A DNA stretch of 64,000 nucleotides from Chrysomallon squamiferum. Taxonomy: Eukaryota > Mollusca > Gastropoda > Neomphalida > Peltospiridae. Location of the stretch: the NCBI GenBank assembly GCA_012295275.1, contig CM022679.1:17062342-17126341 (forward strand). Reading direction: 5' to 3'. Below the pieces are notes generated by a model. That model was given only the letters and a program-made list of their open reading frames with translations. It ran no database searches and was not told where the DNA came from. Below are positions 37,336-51,069 of the stretch, in pieces. The stretch's first letter is position 1. Every line of letters starts with the position of its first letter. A program made the translations under genes and the position numbers.

Positions 37336-38679
37336 TATATTTATATATGTACATATTTTTTTTTTTTTTTTAATTTCTTTAATCAGTTATTCTCTTCAGA
37401 TAAAATAAAAGAAAAAAAAAGAAACTGAATATTTCAGGAATAAAAACGCCTTCTTTGTACTGTTTTTATTGCCAGTATTGTCCTTTTTTAATATTCTGGT
37501 TTAAGAGTAATAATTCAGCTAATAATACTAACAGTTTGATACTGATACAGTTATAGTATCAAGTCCAAGATTGACATGTTTTAGACTAAGAAATTCCATA
37601 ACAATATTTTGACCAATGATTTAAGATAACACTTAAAATAGCAAGTCCACATGAATCCAAGTCCCAATGATCTTTGAAAAAAACCAATAAAAATTTATAA
37701 TATTGTATTTTGATAACATCTTCTGAGTTTAGTTCATATTTAACAATTTTTTTAGCTGTTTATTATTATGCTCTTATATCACTTTCTTTAGCTAATACAT
37801 TTTACATTAAATTTTGTTATAAATAATAGTATCATTGGATACATATTCATTCAAAAAAGACAGGTCTTTTCAGAATTTTCAGCAATTATTAAAATACATA
37901 TATATTAAATAGAAAATATAGAATGACACAAACTGAACTATATACTGCACTTAATTATAACTATTCATTCAAAACTGAGCACAGTCTTTTAAAGACAGAT
38001 GGATAGATAGATATACATATATTCTAATTTCCTGGACATACAGGTACAAATCATAGATTGCACATATGCACAGTTTGGTTTTAAAGTAATGCTCTGCCAG
38101 CTTGCAGAAGAGTATTTTGAATGACAAAAGCTGAAACAAGCAAACTCTCATTAAATCAACAATTGGTCAGCTTCACTGTGGAGACTCACTATAGAAAACA
38201 CTGCCATGTTTTAAAATATTTATTTAATGTAGTTATGGCATTAGCATTTCAAAGTGTATGTCAGTGATTTTAGCATCAAGCTTTTGATAGTGGAATGTAT
38301 TCTCATTAAATATTTATATGCCTAATGTCAGGAAATAATTGATTTTTATATGTTGAAATGGTCAAATAAGTCAGTGGGTTGATTTATGGAAATGTATTTC
38401 TCTTAGTTTAGCACAGTATAACCTGACAAATGAAATTTCAGGAACAATTATACAGGTGAAATGGCTACTGTATATTTTATGTATGGGCCACAAAAAACAT
38501 ATGAAAATATAGACATTAATACCTTGATTTGAGATAAATAAGTATTGTAATGCACACCATGATGATGGCATAGACAGATAATAACTTAATTATCACAGTG
38601 GGATGTGAGTCAAGATAGTCAAAACAGTGTTCTACACTTTTATATAATCTTAACATTTGTCTGCATGTTCATTTTCCTC

Positions 38680-39062
38680 AATGTGTGTGTGTATATATAT
38701 ATACGTCTGTGCATGCTTCATTATCTATGTTTCAAGAGTATCCTCTTGTATGCAAGCATGGTTGGGCATTCATGCATAAATGTGCATCTCTTCTGTATTT
38801 GTATGAATTATGAATGAATGAGTGAATCTAAAATATATAATACATATGCATACATAAAAACAGTCACACCTATACATCTACATTATATGTGTACAAACAT
38901 ACATACCTGTATATGTATGTGTGTATATGTGTGTTTGTTGTCTGTATATATATATACACACACACACTCACACATGCATATACAAATTATACATGTACCT
39001 ATATACCCATATACATATGCACACAATATGCATATATACAAACACAGTCGACACACACATAC
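38680..39062. repeat. TG/TA/CA alternating low-complexity tract
   Basis: Alternating purine-pyrimidine runs (TGTGTG, TATATA, CACACA). Several overlapping Tyr/His/Thr/Ile-rich open frames of 60-98 codons here come from this composition and are not genes. Confidence 0.88.
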
Positions 39063-39099
39063 AAATATACCTACAGGTTATGGGTCAGAAGATCAACAC

Positions 39100-39480
39100 T
39101 CATCAGTGAACTAAGTCAAGATCCGTGACAGACATATCAAAGAGCTTTCCTGTGTTCGTGCATATGAAAGAAAATATTGTCAATCAATACGATTAGCCAC
39201 CGAGTGATTGCAGCTGGTTACCTCTGTCATTTCTCATTACAGCTGAAGCATTTGACCCTTATTAGCCACTGATATTAAAATGGGTGGATGTATCATTAAA
39301 CACGTATTTGTTCATTCATTCATTCATTCTTTATGGCCAGTGTTCTAACAGACTTGGAAGACTTCTGTGTTTAGCCGAGGATTAACTATAAAGGCTTCAC
39401 CCACTTGACCTGCACATAAAGTGCTGTATGTAAACTCCCAGTAAATGAAGTCCAGGACAGGCAAAGAGACATTCTGTAAA
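39100..39480. other. GC-richer intergenic block with an ATTC run
   Basis: Balanced composition flanks a (ATTC)n run near 39310-39330, which resembles the tail of the SINE at 29248. A head could not be aligned. Part SINE and part conserved element is possible. Confidence 0.25.
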
Positions 39481-39534
39481 ACTGTCCAACTGGTAAAAGT
39501 GAAAAAAAATAAAAGTAATGAAATATAAAATTAA

Positions 39535-39740
39535 AGTAAATAAATAGATAGATAGAGACACAGACAGCTAGACAGATGAATAAAAAGAAAGAAAGAAATA
39601 TAAATAAATAGATAAACAGACAAATATATAGAAAGAAGGAAGGAAAGAAAAAGATAAATATATTTATTGATAAATAAATAAATAGAAATTAAATTAATTA
39701 GTTAAAAAAAAATAATATTGATTGAAATAAAACAAATAAG
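39535..39740. repeat. AAAT/GATA/GAAA-rich simple-sequence tract
   Basis: A purine-rich mosaic of AAAT, GATA, GACA and GAAA short tandem runs on the plus strand. Confidence 0.8.
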
Positions 39741-40762
39741 TAAATAAATAACAAATTCAATGTAAAATGTTATAAATAAATAAAATCTACAACTCACAAA
39801 AGTATACAATTACAAATATATATCAGAATCCAGACCTGTAGTATTACAACTGTACTTTGTTATCTTCGCTTACATTCACACAAGTCTGGATGCAGAGAAA
39901 AAATATCTCTTTTAAACAAGTCTCAGACTATCTGTTACAGCTGAAAGCTGCTTATAAAAATTTAATTCTTGATATTATATTATTGATTATCAAAGGTAAA
40001 TCTGTCCAGTTAATCTGTTATTTCCCGTGGAATTAAAAAAACTCAACTTCATAAGCCTACAATCAGACTTCTATGTTTACAACAGTATAAATATTTTAAC
40101 AAACATATCTATGTTATGTCTAAAAAATGTATGTTTTAAATGAAAAAAGCACAATCAAAACTATCAGACTTCTGTGTTATAAGCTTACAATGATGTGCTT
40201 TACAGGTCTAAACAAAATGTGAGTTTCAGCACATAAAGCACAAAATATTAACAGAAAAGAAATTATCATATGAAAATTTTCATTTCAACTGACTGCATAT
40301 TCATCAAAGTATCACTGGCAGGTTTCCATTGTGTTTTTATTCACTTGTTTGTGATCTTTGCTTTTTATCAATAGGACTGTCTATCAAGTAAAATGAATTT
40401 TCAAATTAATTATTTTACATCTGCCATTGAATTTGTAATATTTGTCAACACTGTTGTCTGAATGTCCTGGGTGCATGATCTTGTTTGAGATGACCGAGCC
40501 ATTTCATTAGAAACAAAACAAGATCTGAACTTAAGTGCATCTGTTAAACATTTCTAGTTCCACTAAATCTAGGTTGTATGTTCATTTCTAATAGTCTGTA
40601 CATTTATCCTTGAAATCATTAATTTTATACTATTATTACAATACTAAAATGCATTACAACCATATTTAATGGATAAAATTCTTGTTGCTATTATTATTAT
40701 TATATTATTTATGTTGTTATTATTTATTAAATTTTTACATATTTATTCTATTTTTTAATTAT

Positions 40763-40767
<5 letters not shown>

Positions 40768-40827
<60 letters not shown>
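40768..40827. repeat. (TTA)n microsatellite, about 20 units
   Basis: An uninterrupted run. The poly-Ile open frame across it is an artefact. Confidence 0.97.
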
Positions 40828-40828
<1 letters not shown>

Positions 40829-41756
40829 CAATTTATTATGTATCTTTTTATATATTTATTATTTTATTTATTTATTTATTTTATGTATTCACCTTTTTTC
40901 GATATAAGTGAGTCTCTAGCCACTAGAAAGTGTACCCAGAGACACAGGATAAACAAAACATTAGATTGCTTACATAGATTATCTCTAACAGTCTGGACAA
41001 CAGGTAAATATTGACCAGGCACTAGACAGGGATACTAGGTATGTTATCTACAGTATATCATTTCACCATAATTACTGTGTGGAAAATTCTTTGTATCTGT
41101 GCAGTTAGAGTTTTCACTTGCATGATTCACAAAGACATAATTGTACTTGTACTATTTCTATTTCAAATAGTCTTTTTTTTTCTTTCTTTTTTTAATTCAG
41201 ACTAATAGGACTGGTAAATTAAGAATAAATTATTAAAACTGTTTTGCAGTTTCTGAAGAAATTATTTAATTTCTTTTTTAATATTGATTTAAAATTAAGT
41301 TTAATTTATCAAAACTGATTTTTGTGCACTAGCAGGAATGTCAGGGTTATAGAGAGCAGTTCTTAATTTTAAATATATTATTTAATTTCTAAATTACGAA
41401 AAAAAAAGAAAAAAAAAATTAAGAAGAAATCAGATAATAATATAAATTATAAAGCACAATATATCCTAACACCAAAATAAATAAATCTACAAAATAAGAA
41501 TTTTATGAGCAAAAAATATTTTACAAATATTAAGCTCAAACATGATAGTGTTTATGTTTGAAAAAGCTCCCAGGTGAATGATATGAATATGACATATCAG
41601 ATTGGCTTGTTCACCTCAGTTTTAATGTGGTTTTCTGTTATATTGTTATGCATTCTCCTGATGTTCTTTTATTATTTTTAAATTAAAAAAGATTTAAATA
41701 ATGAGTTTTTGAAAATTATTTCACATAAAGGTATATTTAAAACAAAAAAAATCTTT

Positions 41757-41758
<2 letters not shown>

Positions 41759-41793
<35 letters not shown>
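41759..41793. repeat. (TA)n microsatellite
   Basis: About 17 TA units. Similar TA runs lie at about 15473-15496, 37304-37330 and 59286-59312. Confidence 0.95.
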
Positions 41794-41795
<2 letters not shown>

Positions 41796-43554
41796 ATTTT
41801 GTGGGAATATTCATACCTAGAGCAAAGTTACTTGAATTAAAGAAAATGTGTGATTGTTGAAACAATTATAATTCTAAGAATACAAAGACACAAAATGTCT
41901 ACAAAATAATAAACTTCATATTCAGCGAAAGACTTTACAGTGTAGGCCATCAGGTCTTCTTCTGTGGTACCTATATATAGGAAATGTAAAGTCTGGATTA
42001 TTTTTTTTTTTTTTTTTTTTTTTTTAAAACATTCACAAAATAAGAACTTAATGCTAAGTTAGTAGTACTTAAAAAAATAAAAATAATAATAATAATCTTT
42101 TCATAATACAGTTCATTATTGATAATGTGTCATCCATTTTTAACTGCAAAGTTTTAATTTATTTATAATCCGTATCACAAATGGTGATATCCCCTTGTAT
42201 CTTGATAGTCTCTGAGGTTTTTATTTTCATAAAATTTGAATTTATTGACAGCAATCATTTGTACTGTAAAACAACTAGAAATGGCTCTCCCCAGATAATC
42301 ATGAAGGCAGTCAGGTTTTGATTTGCGATCTTTGTAAATGCAGTGAAGCTAAATGAAAAAGGCTCTAAATCCATTTAGCTGCAAATCTCAACAATAGATT
42401 TATGATAGTGTCTGTATTGCTCTTGCATCTTTAATTTCTGCATGGCCTGTTGAAGAAATAAGTGATTCCAGAAGTCTAAAGTTAAAACAAAAAAATAAAA
42501 AAATAAAAAAATATAAAAAATAATTTAATAAATAAATAAATAAATAAATAAAATGAGAGAAAAGAAAACCCAACAAAATATAGTAAGGCAGTTGGTTTAA
42601 ATTTGCCAGTAATTAAACAAAATACTATCTGACAGTGAAATAAAATTTTGAAGAAGCAAGTCAGTTCTCCGGAAATATTTAGGATAAAGTCTTATTTTTC
42701 TCATTTCTTATGGTAAACACATTCAGTTGTCACAATTCTGTATGTAAATGTTACACCATCTTGACAAACATGTTTCTAAAAATATTCACCATTTGTTTTC
42801 TTTTTTATAGATTAATATATGTATTTATTGTAGCTTCATCATGAAATACTTAGTAAATACAGTTTATTCACTGCAGATTGTGTAATAAAAGCAGAATCAA
42901 TAATTGAAAGACAGTGATGTACACTGGTGTTTTAATAATGTAACTGAATCCAAACCGTGAGAGCTTCAGGAAATGTAATTAATCTGCATTTTCTCTTTTA
43001 ATATTATTACAGATAAAAGAAAGAAAATAAATCTTACAAACAAATGTTTTAAAAAAGAAATCTGAAAGGTATTTCTCATAATATATAAAGACCTGACTGT
43101 TTAAAATGTTATTTAAAACTAATGTATACTGTCAGTAAAAAGAACAATACAAATATATACATTCTGTAATGTAGCTTACATCTGAGTTTATAATGGTAAT
43201 TTTAGAAGACGTAACAAAAAATATTTACTGTATTTTCTAATTTGATAATGTTTTAAAGTGAATTTCTGTGATGTTTTAACTTTGATGTGTCATAGTATTT
43301 GTGTATCCTTTAACAGCAAGCTAATGTGTATCTTGTACTTAAGTATTTTTTTTAAAGATTTTTGCACATCTAAGCAGCTTTCTTTGAATATTTTTGAGTA
43401 AAGAGTTTTGATTATGAAACTCTCAGAATTTAGGAAAACTAAAAAAGTGTTATAAACATCCATTTTTCAACTAATATAGAGCTAAACCATCAATAAATTA
43501 AAAAAAAAAAAAATAAATAAAAATAAAATTCATATCTACATAAAGATAAACCTG

Positions 43555-43720
43555 TCACAGAGGTGACCAGAAGCTGCCAAGGCTCTGTGGTGGACAGTTG
43601 CCTAAGGCATGTTGGATTGCATGATTAACTCTTCTTTTTTTGTGTGTCCTCTGACCTATTTCCTATTCCAAACAGAGCTCAAACATTTATTCTAGCTGTG
43701 GATGAATGCTTTCCTATGTA
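43555..43720 (+). mobile_element. Decayed SINE fragment (shared 3' block)
   Basis: TCTGACCTATTTCCTATTCC then AAACAGAG matches the conserved post-tRNA block of the copies at 9595 and 21170. The region before it (GTGGTGGACAGTTGCCTAAG) is a degraded tRNA-like part. Confidence 0.42.
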
Positions 43721-45775
43721 AAACATATAAAAGATTTTTTCTCTTATGTATTATTTAAAAAAATAAAAAACAAGCATTATTGTTAAAATGTATCAAGAAA
43801 TAGTTAGGGAAATATTAATTTATCTGGACAGAGAAACATATACACCGATAAAAGTGGAATGATGAGTACAAATAGAAAGTTGTTTTATACTTGAGCAGAA
43901 AATTTCACTGTACAATATTGATTATTAGTTACATACAGCTAATAATGACTGTTACTATCTCAAAGTCTAATCTAAATAGACTTATAAAAGCTTGTAACAT
44001 TATATTTAATATTTTATGTGCTGGTTCCAGTATAATGTTAGCTTTTAGCAGTTTAGGTTTATACTGTAAATAAAGTCATCAATAATGAACAATATGAGGA
44101 CAAAATGATGTTTTATTTTAAAATCAAAACTAATTAGAAATATGTAGTTTTCAAAATGCTTTGAAATATAGAATATTTAATATGAAGACAAAAATGGTGT
44201 TTTTATATAAAAATCATAGTGGAAGAAATAATGTAGTTTTCAAAATTCTTGGTTTATGGAATCTTTAATCTTGAAACATGAAATATTTAAAATGGATGCA
44301 GCAAACTAAACATTTAACTGGAGCCATTTCCTAGCAATTTACCACTCTTCAGAATAAAACCAAATTTGCTTAACAGACAACAAATCAATGATTTGAACTT
44401 TTTCTTAATTTTCAAATGTCATGTTGTCCAGTCATGGAATAGAATTCTAGGAAATAATTTGGCAAACTCGAATCTTCTCAATTATACAGGTTGCTTGAGA
44501 TAAGCTAATAGTGTGTAAATCTGATTACAGGAACATTATTTTTCTTGCTATTATCAGCAAGTGGCACCCTCTGTTTGTTTCCCATAACACATGTCAAAGA
44601 TGCAAAACAAACTGCAACAAATACAATCTTAAAGTTAAGTGGATTATCAAATATTTACACAGTAAAATGCAATAAAAATACTAAGAAAATCCAATTTAAA
44701 TAAAATACACAAATTTTCTGATGGCTATAAAATGAACAGTACTATGGAATTTATACAATGTATTCAAATGTAGTTAAAATTAACCAAAGAAATTCTGTTT
44801 AGAACCATAAATTTTCAAATGTTGAAAGAATGAAATGACTCAGTTATATAAAATTATGTGGAATTTATATTTAAGATCAGTAAAAACAATTATTTTATTT
44901 TATTTATTATTTTAATCCAGTTTAGAACAACAAATTTTCAGATGATTATAAAATGAAATTTAAGATAATTTAAATATTTATACTTCTTCTATTAAAATTG
45001 TTTAAAAGAACTCAAAGAAAATTTAGTTTAAATGAAGACAGAATGAGACATAGGAAAGCTTAAATGTGTGGTTCATATGGTAATAGTTAAACTTGTTAAG
45101 TAATTATATAATGATTGACCTTTCTTTATCTAATTTATTTCTGAATATTTTGGAATCATTACATTTAATTTTTAATTTTTAATTTTTTTCATAGAGAAAA
45201 AAACAAGAAAACAACACCAAACAACGTGAGTTTGTATAACTGAATAAAGTGTAATAATCTCATAAAAGTGTAAATATGCATAACACATCATGTTCTCAGC
45301 AAGACTTTGTAAAGTTTATGTCGGAAAACAGATATAATGAAGCTGATGGGAGTTCACAACCTGAAATAAATGCTGATATTTACATTTAATTAGTCACTTT
45401 GGAATATCTACCTATTTAATGCAAGAATTAAAAACAGTGTATGTACAACCAGAAAATTCAGCTTATAATAACATGTACTTGATCTGTAAATAAAATAATC
45501 ATGACAATATTAAAGATCTTCATGTGTTGTTGTTTTGCCAAGTAAACCAAGCAAAAACTGGAAATTCAAATATATTTTTTGTAGTTGTTGTTTTTTGGAC
45601 AGTGAAGTCATGGTATTTGGATTCTTCTGTCATTACATATTATCTGAAACATATACCTGAAACCTAAAAATCATTAACATGTGATGGGATACTGCTAAAC
45701 CAGTATATTTTTAATTAATCAATTCATAATTTTACTCATTCCACTGTTCTTTCAATCCTCAATCCTTCCATTCAT

Positions 45776-45852
45776 ATATCCAATCATTCTTTCATCCATC
45801 CAATCATTCTTTCATCCATCCATCCATTTATTCATCCATCCATCCATCTGTA
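45776..45852. repeat. ATCC/ATTC simple-sequence tract
   Basis: CATCCATCCATCC and related ATTC units in short runs, interrupted by T-rich segments. Confidence 0.88.
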
Positions 45853-47948
45853 TGTCCTTTCATTTATTCATTCACGAAAGCCAGCCTGACAGATTTGTCT
45901 TGAGCAAACCAGAGTTTATATTGAACATTTAAAAATTAAGTAAAGATGATATTCATGAAACCTAGTAACAAAACCAAAAAAAAAAAAAAAAAAAAAAGAC
46001 AGAAAACCTTCAAAACAACAACAAACACCCCCCTCCAAAAAAAACCCACATAGAAGTTTCTTTATAAACAAGAAGATGCAGCATTGTTATTTTTTTCACT
46101 TAAATAAACGGTAATTATAAAACAATTTTATTTTTCTCTGATAATATCTAAAATGATATAATTTGGAAAAAATGTTTAATCTTATTTTTTTGAATGATTT
46201 TTTTTTTTTTTTTTTTGCTTGATGCAACACAAGAAAACTTCAACAAAAAATTATAACATTTTTAAGGGTTGTGCACTGAAAACATTACTTATAATTAAGT
46301 AAAGTTTCAGACCAAAAAAAAAAAAAAAATTATTCCCTACATTTTAATTGTGAACTTTTATGTAAAGTCAGGAAAAAATCAAATACAGAGGCTGACTGTG
46401 CTTTTGAAACTTCTATCACAAAAGATTAGGATGTCCAATAAAATGGCAGATTATACTGATAGAGATTTTTTCATAAAATGGCTTTTTTCATTCAGTATTT
46501 AAGATTTATCAAATGATGGTGAGTCAGTGTATTTGCTGGCAACAAGTGATAATGTCAAACAGGTGCCAGGGGGATAAGTAGAGGGTAGAGAAAATCTCTT
46601 TACATCAGCTTTGTTTGACAATTATTGTAATCAGTGTTCAAAAAATTACTACAACACAGTCTTTCCAATAAGCACTTGTACAATTAACAAATTGTTTTCA
46701 CATCACAATAGTGCTGGCAATCTCTTGGGAATTCAGACAGTGTCTTAATACCATTTATATCTCCTTTCAAGTATTCAGAGCAGTACCACTATTCAGTAAT
46801 TTTTATAAATACTAAAAACATGTCATAATTTTATCAGTTTTAAAAATCAAATTAGGCAAGAATTCATTTTGATTACTTACAGCTAACGAGTAAATGTGCC
46901 TTTAGGCTTTTTTATACTGATGTTTGCATGTATATTCAGGGCAAAAGTATTAAAAACAAAACATAAAACATTTGAAAAATATTTTTAATTTTGTAAATGT
47001 AGAAACATATGCATGTATCAAGATAGGGAGAACAACAAAATATTTTATTAAAAAATATGTTTTTCTGTGACCACGCAAATGTCACTATATATATGTGTGT
47101 GTCTGTGTGTGCATGTATAATTTGTGTATGTCTGATAAGTTATAATATTTTTATACTTGTCTGACCATGTATTTTAAACACCATTCATGTTATTTTATAA
47201 TGATCACAATTTTTGTCAGTTTTATTTTCTGATATCTGTCAGATATATTAGAATTTAAACAAAAATTAAATATTCTTTAAAAAAAAAAAAGAATTTCCTT
47301 CAGTTCAGATTGAAAAGTTGAAATCATGCAAATATTCAAGAGAAAATAAAATATTTATTTACAAGTCTAAAATAAAAAAGTTATTAATATCAATTCAATT
47401 CCAATTACCTAAGTAACATGTTAAAATACAACTCCTCTCTCTACATGCAGTAACATTCAATTATCTTCTCTCTCACAAACATTAGGTTTAATAGAGATAC
47501 TTCTGAAATTTTATTTCAGGTGTATCTTTTAATTAATGATATATGTTATTAATATTATTAATATAAATATCTGAATTCCAAATTATGTGTTTTCAAGATG
47601 TAGAGCTGATGATTTAAGACATACTAGTGAACTTTTATTTCATGTGCAGCCTGCAATAAACTGTGATGTTAATATAAGTCTCTGAATTGAGAATTATGAA
47701 CATGTAGACCTGATCACACTCACTGATGATGTTAATTTACAGAGACAGAGAGAAGTGTCTGGGGAAGGTAATCAGTCTGGTGATAAATGCTGAGACAACC
47801 CAGTATGGCAGGTAGTCAACTCACATCTTTGATCAACATTTATTGGTAGTGATCTTCACTTTGAGGCTTTTCAAAATCCAGCCATTACCATTTTGTTATA
47901 TATCTGTTTGTAGATGATACGTAGCAATGAAATAGTTTTTTTCACTTC

Positions 47949-48390
47949 AGATATAAAAGCTAATAATGTGTGTTCATTTAATCTGTAAAACAAAAGAAGG
48001 GAGATGTTAGTACACAGAGGATTCTGAAAAATGATTTTAATTGAGATACATAAACTAATAATTATATCATAAAATACAAAGACACCTAGTTTAATTAATC
48101 TACATAAAAAAAAAATATGCAGGTTATCAAAAACAAAAAACAAAAAAGCATTTAAGTTCAGATACGTAAACTAATAATTATATTATGAAATACACAGACA
48201 CTTATGTTTGGTTAACCTAAAAAATAAGAGGAAATATCAGTACATCCAGGTTATTAAAAAAATTCATTTTAATTGTCATATTAGACTAATAATTATATCA
48301 TGAAATACACTGACATGTGTGTCAGTTAATACATAAAACCTAAGAAAGAAGATATAGGTACACTCTGGTTAATAAATTAACTAAATAAAT
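47949..48390. repeat. Degenerate ~115-bp tandem repeat, about four copies
   Basis: The anchor ACTAATAATTATAT lies at 48054, 48170 and 48285 (steps of 116 and 115), with a partial match near 47949. Shared segments include GAAATACACAGACA, a GTTAATC...AAAA stretch and GTACA...GGTTAT. Copies differ by many substitutions and A-run length changes. Confidence 0.82.
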
Positions 48391-48423
48391 ACATGTGTTC
48401 ATTTAATCTTTATCTGCAAAAAA

Positions 48424-48721
48424 GTGGAGATATTGGATATGAATACAAGATTAGTTAATAAATATTTAAATTGAGATATAAATTTATAATAAATTAATAA
48501 AATACTAAATACTTACACACATATTTAGGTAATATGCAATGCAAATGAATTGAAGTAGAAAAGTATTAAACAGTGGAGATTTTGGATATGAATACAAGAC
48601 TAGTTAATAAATATTTCAATTGATATATAAACTTAAAATAAATGAATAACTTATTAAATACTTACACACATACTTAAGCAATATGTAATGCAAATGAATT
48701 GAAGTAGAAAAGTATTAAACA
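48424..48721. repeat. 149-bp tandem duplication, each copy with an ATGCAAAT octamer
   Basis: The segment starting GTGGAGATATTGGATATGAA at 48424 recurs at 48573 with modest divergence. Each copy ends in ATGCAAATGAATTGAAGTAG. The octamers at 48539 and 48688 are therefore exactly 149 bp apart. It directly follows the 115-bp array but is a distinct unit. Confidence 0.9.
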
Positions 48722-49749
48722 TTACTTATTATTTAATCTTATCATTCAGCTATCTTAAAAACTTTGAATGAATTAAAAGCACTATGAATATATAAATAAC
48801 TAAAAAAAGCAATATCATTTTTTAAATGAAGAAGCTGTGAAATATAAAATAGTAATAATCTAAATTTGAGAAAACATCTCAAATGCTGGTTAATCTTGTT
48901 TACAAGTTTTGCAATATAAAAACTGTTCGGAGAATTCTTTTGTTGGAAGCATATTGTCAGTAATACGTAATAGCCCATTAATTAATAGTAATTGATTGTT
49001 TTTGCAGTTACAGTAACCATTAGCACATTCAGTAAGTACTAATTTTATTGCCCATATTAACAGTATAAGAGATAAATGTCTAATTCAGAATTGGCAACAT
49101 TGGCAAAGATGACGATGTTCTATAGAGAGATGTAGGCAGAATGGGGTTAAAGACAACTAAAAGTCTTTACAGTGAATTAGAACAAGTTCTTGATTGCATG
49201 CAAACAAAAGTTATTTCAATTTGCTGGAGCCAGCATACCAAACAAAGACTACTGATGAGGCTAAATGATGCCAGTAATAGCTTGAAGAGAATTCACAGAG
49301 AATTTTTCATTTCATCAAGAGAATACAGAATATGTCATATTTTTCACTACATCTGTAATTAGCAACATGAAAATTCTTTGCAGATCATGGACGCTCAAGA
49401 AAATCAGCATTTGACAAGAGTCAAATTATCAAATCGTAAGATTTAATTTCGTTTCATCAGCATACAGACGTTAATATACAAATATAATTTTTTTGTAACA
49501 AATGTATTAAGTGAAAAACAAAGATTGTCATAAATGATGAAGTTTTTGAGACTTGTTCTTATTTCTGAAAAGGCAAGACAGATGTTATTTTATATATATT
49601 TTTTTATAACTGATCTTGGTAAACTTTGATTTATTCCAGCCATGACCAAGACCCAGATTCTACAGTTTCATAACCTCTTACACTTGAGTTGTAGAGAAAA
49701 GGAGATAAACACTTAAGCTCTATCATTTTAATTCACACAATACATTACA

Positions 49750-49910
49750 CTGAGCAGTAAGAAGGCCATTTCTGATAAGCTAATGTCTGTTTGACAGGCC
49801 TTTGTTTGTTCAGTGTTTAGTACACTTTGTCAAACTCTAAGCTCAGCCTAATGGAGTTGGCAGTGGTTTCTAAGTAAATGGCCCTTGGTGATAACATCAT
49901 AAGTTTATGT
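49750..49910. promoter_or_regulatory. GC-richer island about 1.2 kb past the STPG stop
   Basis: It contains TTTGACAGGCCTTTGTTTGT, that is a TGACAG TALE core next to CTTTGTTTG (SOX/FOX-like), and then CTTTGTCAAAC. No open frame. Confidence 0.3.
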
Positions 49911-50903
49911 AATTTCAGGTTATGCATTATTTCTTAATTCTCCATTAGCATGAATAACTTAAGGAATATCTTTTGCTATTATAGATTATTATTTTTAAGA
50001 ATATATCCAGTATGAGAAATCAGTATTCATATTTTGTTTTAAAAATTAGAATTAAAATTGAAATATATTTATATGATTTGTTAAAAATAATCTTAATTTG
50101 CAAAAAAGATTTGATTAATTAAAACACATCTGGAGAAACAAAAACAAAAATAAAACCACACTTTATTCTGTAAACTTAAAATATTTATTTCATTATATAG
50201 CTTTAATTCTTTCAGCCAACCACTTTTGATGCACTATTTCCATGTTGAAAAAAAAAAAAGAAAAAAAAAAGAAGAAAAAAAGAATAAATAGATGTTATCA
50301 TGACAGTTGTTCTCGCTAAAATTTACAAGAAATAAATGCTGTTGGATAGCAAAAAGTTAAAAGAAGAATAATTAAAACAGGGCAAGAAATATTTGCTACA
50401 ACTGCTACAGATATAATGCAAACATTTGAAACATTACTACATACCAATTAAAAATTAATTCTCACACCAACTATTATAACTGTATTGACAATTTAAACAT
50501 AGAATACAAAATATCACATTAGTGGAATATTGCTATTAACCAGACAATAAATAAATCCAGCCTAAATTTCATCATAACGTAATTTTATTTATTACCATAC
50601 TGAAACATCCATCTGTAGAATTAACAAAAATTTCATTCAATCGTAGTGTTTTTACACTGTTGAAGGCAACAGACTATTTATAAAATATTATCAAATGTAA
50701 ACTGAAAAAAGAGTAAGCACAAGTTTACACCAAATTAAGTCATTCTGGGTTATTATAAAGGACTGTGATATTTGTGCAGATGAATTGTAATGGCCATTTC
50801 TGATCAGACCATATAGACAACAACAAACAATAGAAATATAAAGACTAAAAACAGATTTAAAAACAGCTATCACGTTTTTGGTCTACAAATTCAACAGATA
50901 TAT

Positions 50904-50909
50904 TTTATT
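50904..50909 (-). terminator. Candidate polyadenylation signal AATAAA of the STPG-like gene
   Basis: A minus-strand AATAAA lies about 160 nt past the STPG stop codon. It is followed by a T/GT-rich stretch suitable for cleavage near 50880-50890. AATAAA is common in AT-rich DNA, so this is only the first plausible site on the transcript. Confidence 0.35.
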
Positions 50910-51069
50910 TGTAATACAAATATACAATCAAAAACACACTTTTGTGAGTTAAAATATTCAAAAAATCAACAAAAGAGTCAAAAACAATGTAAATAAGATC
51001 AGAATTCATCATTGGCTGTTTGAAGAATGGTTTAATGTTTCAGTTGGTTATAACAAGTTTGAATGTTTT

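Larger units (their letters stand above)
33034..50880. other. Intergenic region between the two minus-strand genes
   Basis: No exon with credible splice sites and protein-like content was recognised on either strand. It holds the tandem repeats listed above, a GC-richer minus-strand frame at 34243-34437 with no family match, and islands at 35735-35885, 36630-36985, 39100-39480, 42260-42450, 44330-44620 and 49750-49910. The remaining sequence is AT-rich with poly-A/T runs (for example 42001-42025, 45976-45997, 46199-46216) and shows nothing recognisable. Confidence 0.6.

Noticed and set aside
38818-39128. Overlapping plus-strand frames of 62-98 codons rich in His, Thr, Tyr and Ile
   Set aside because: Direct translation of the TG/TA/CA alternating tract; the same region is open in several frames.
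40682-41014. 110-codon plus-strand frame
   Set aside because: Made of a poly-Ile run from the (TTA)n microsatellite and flanking AT-rich sequence.
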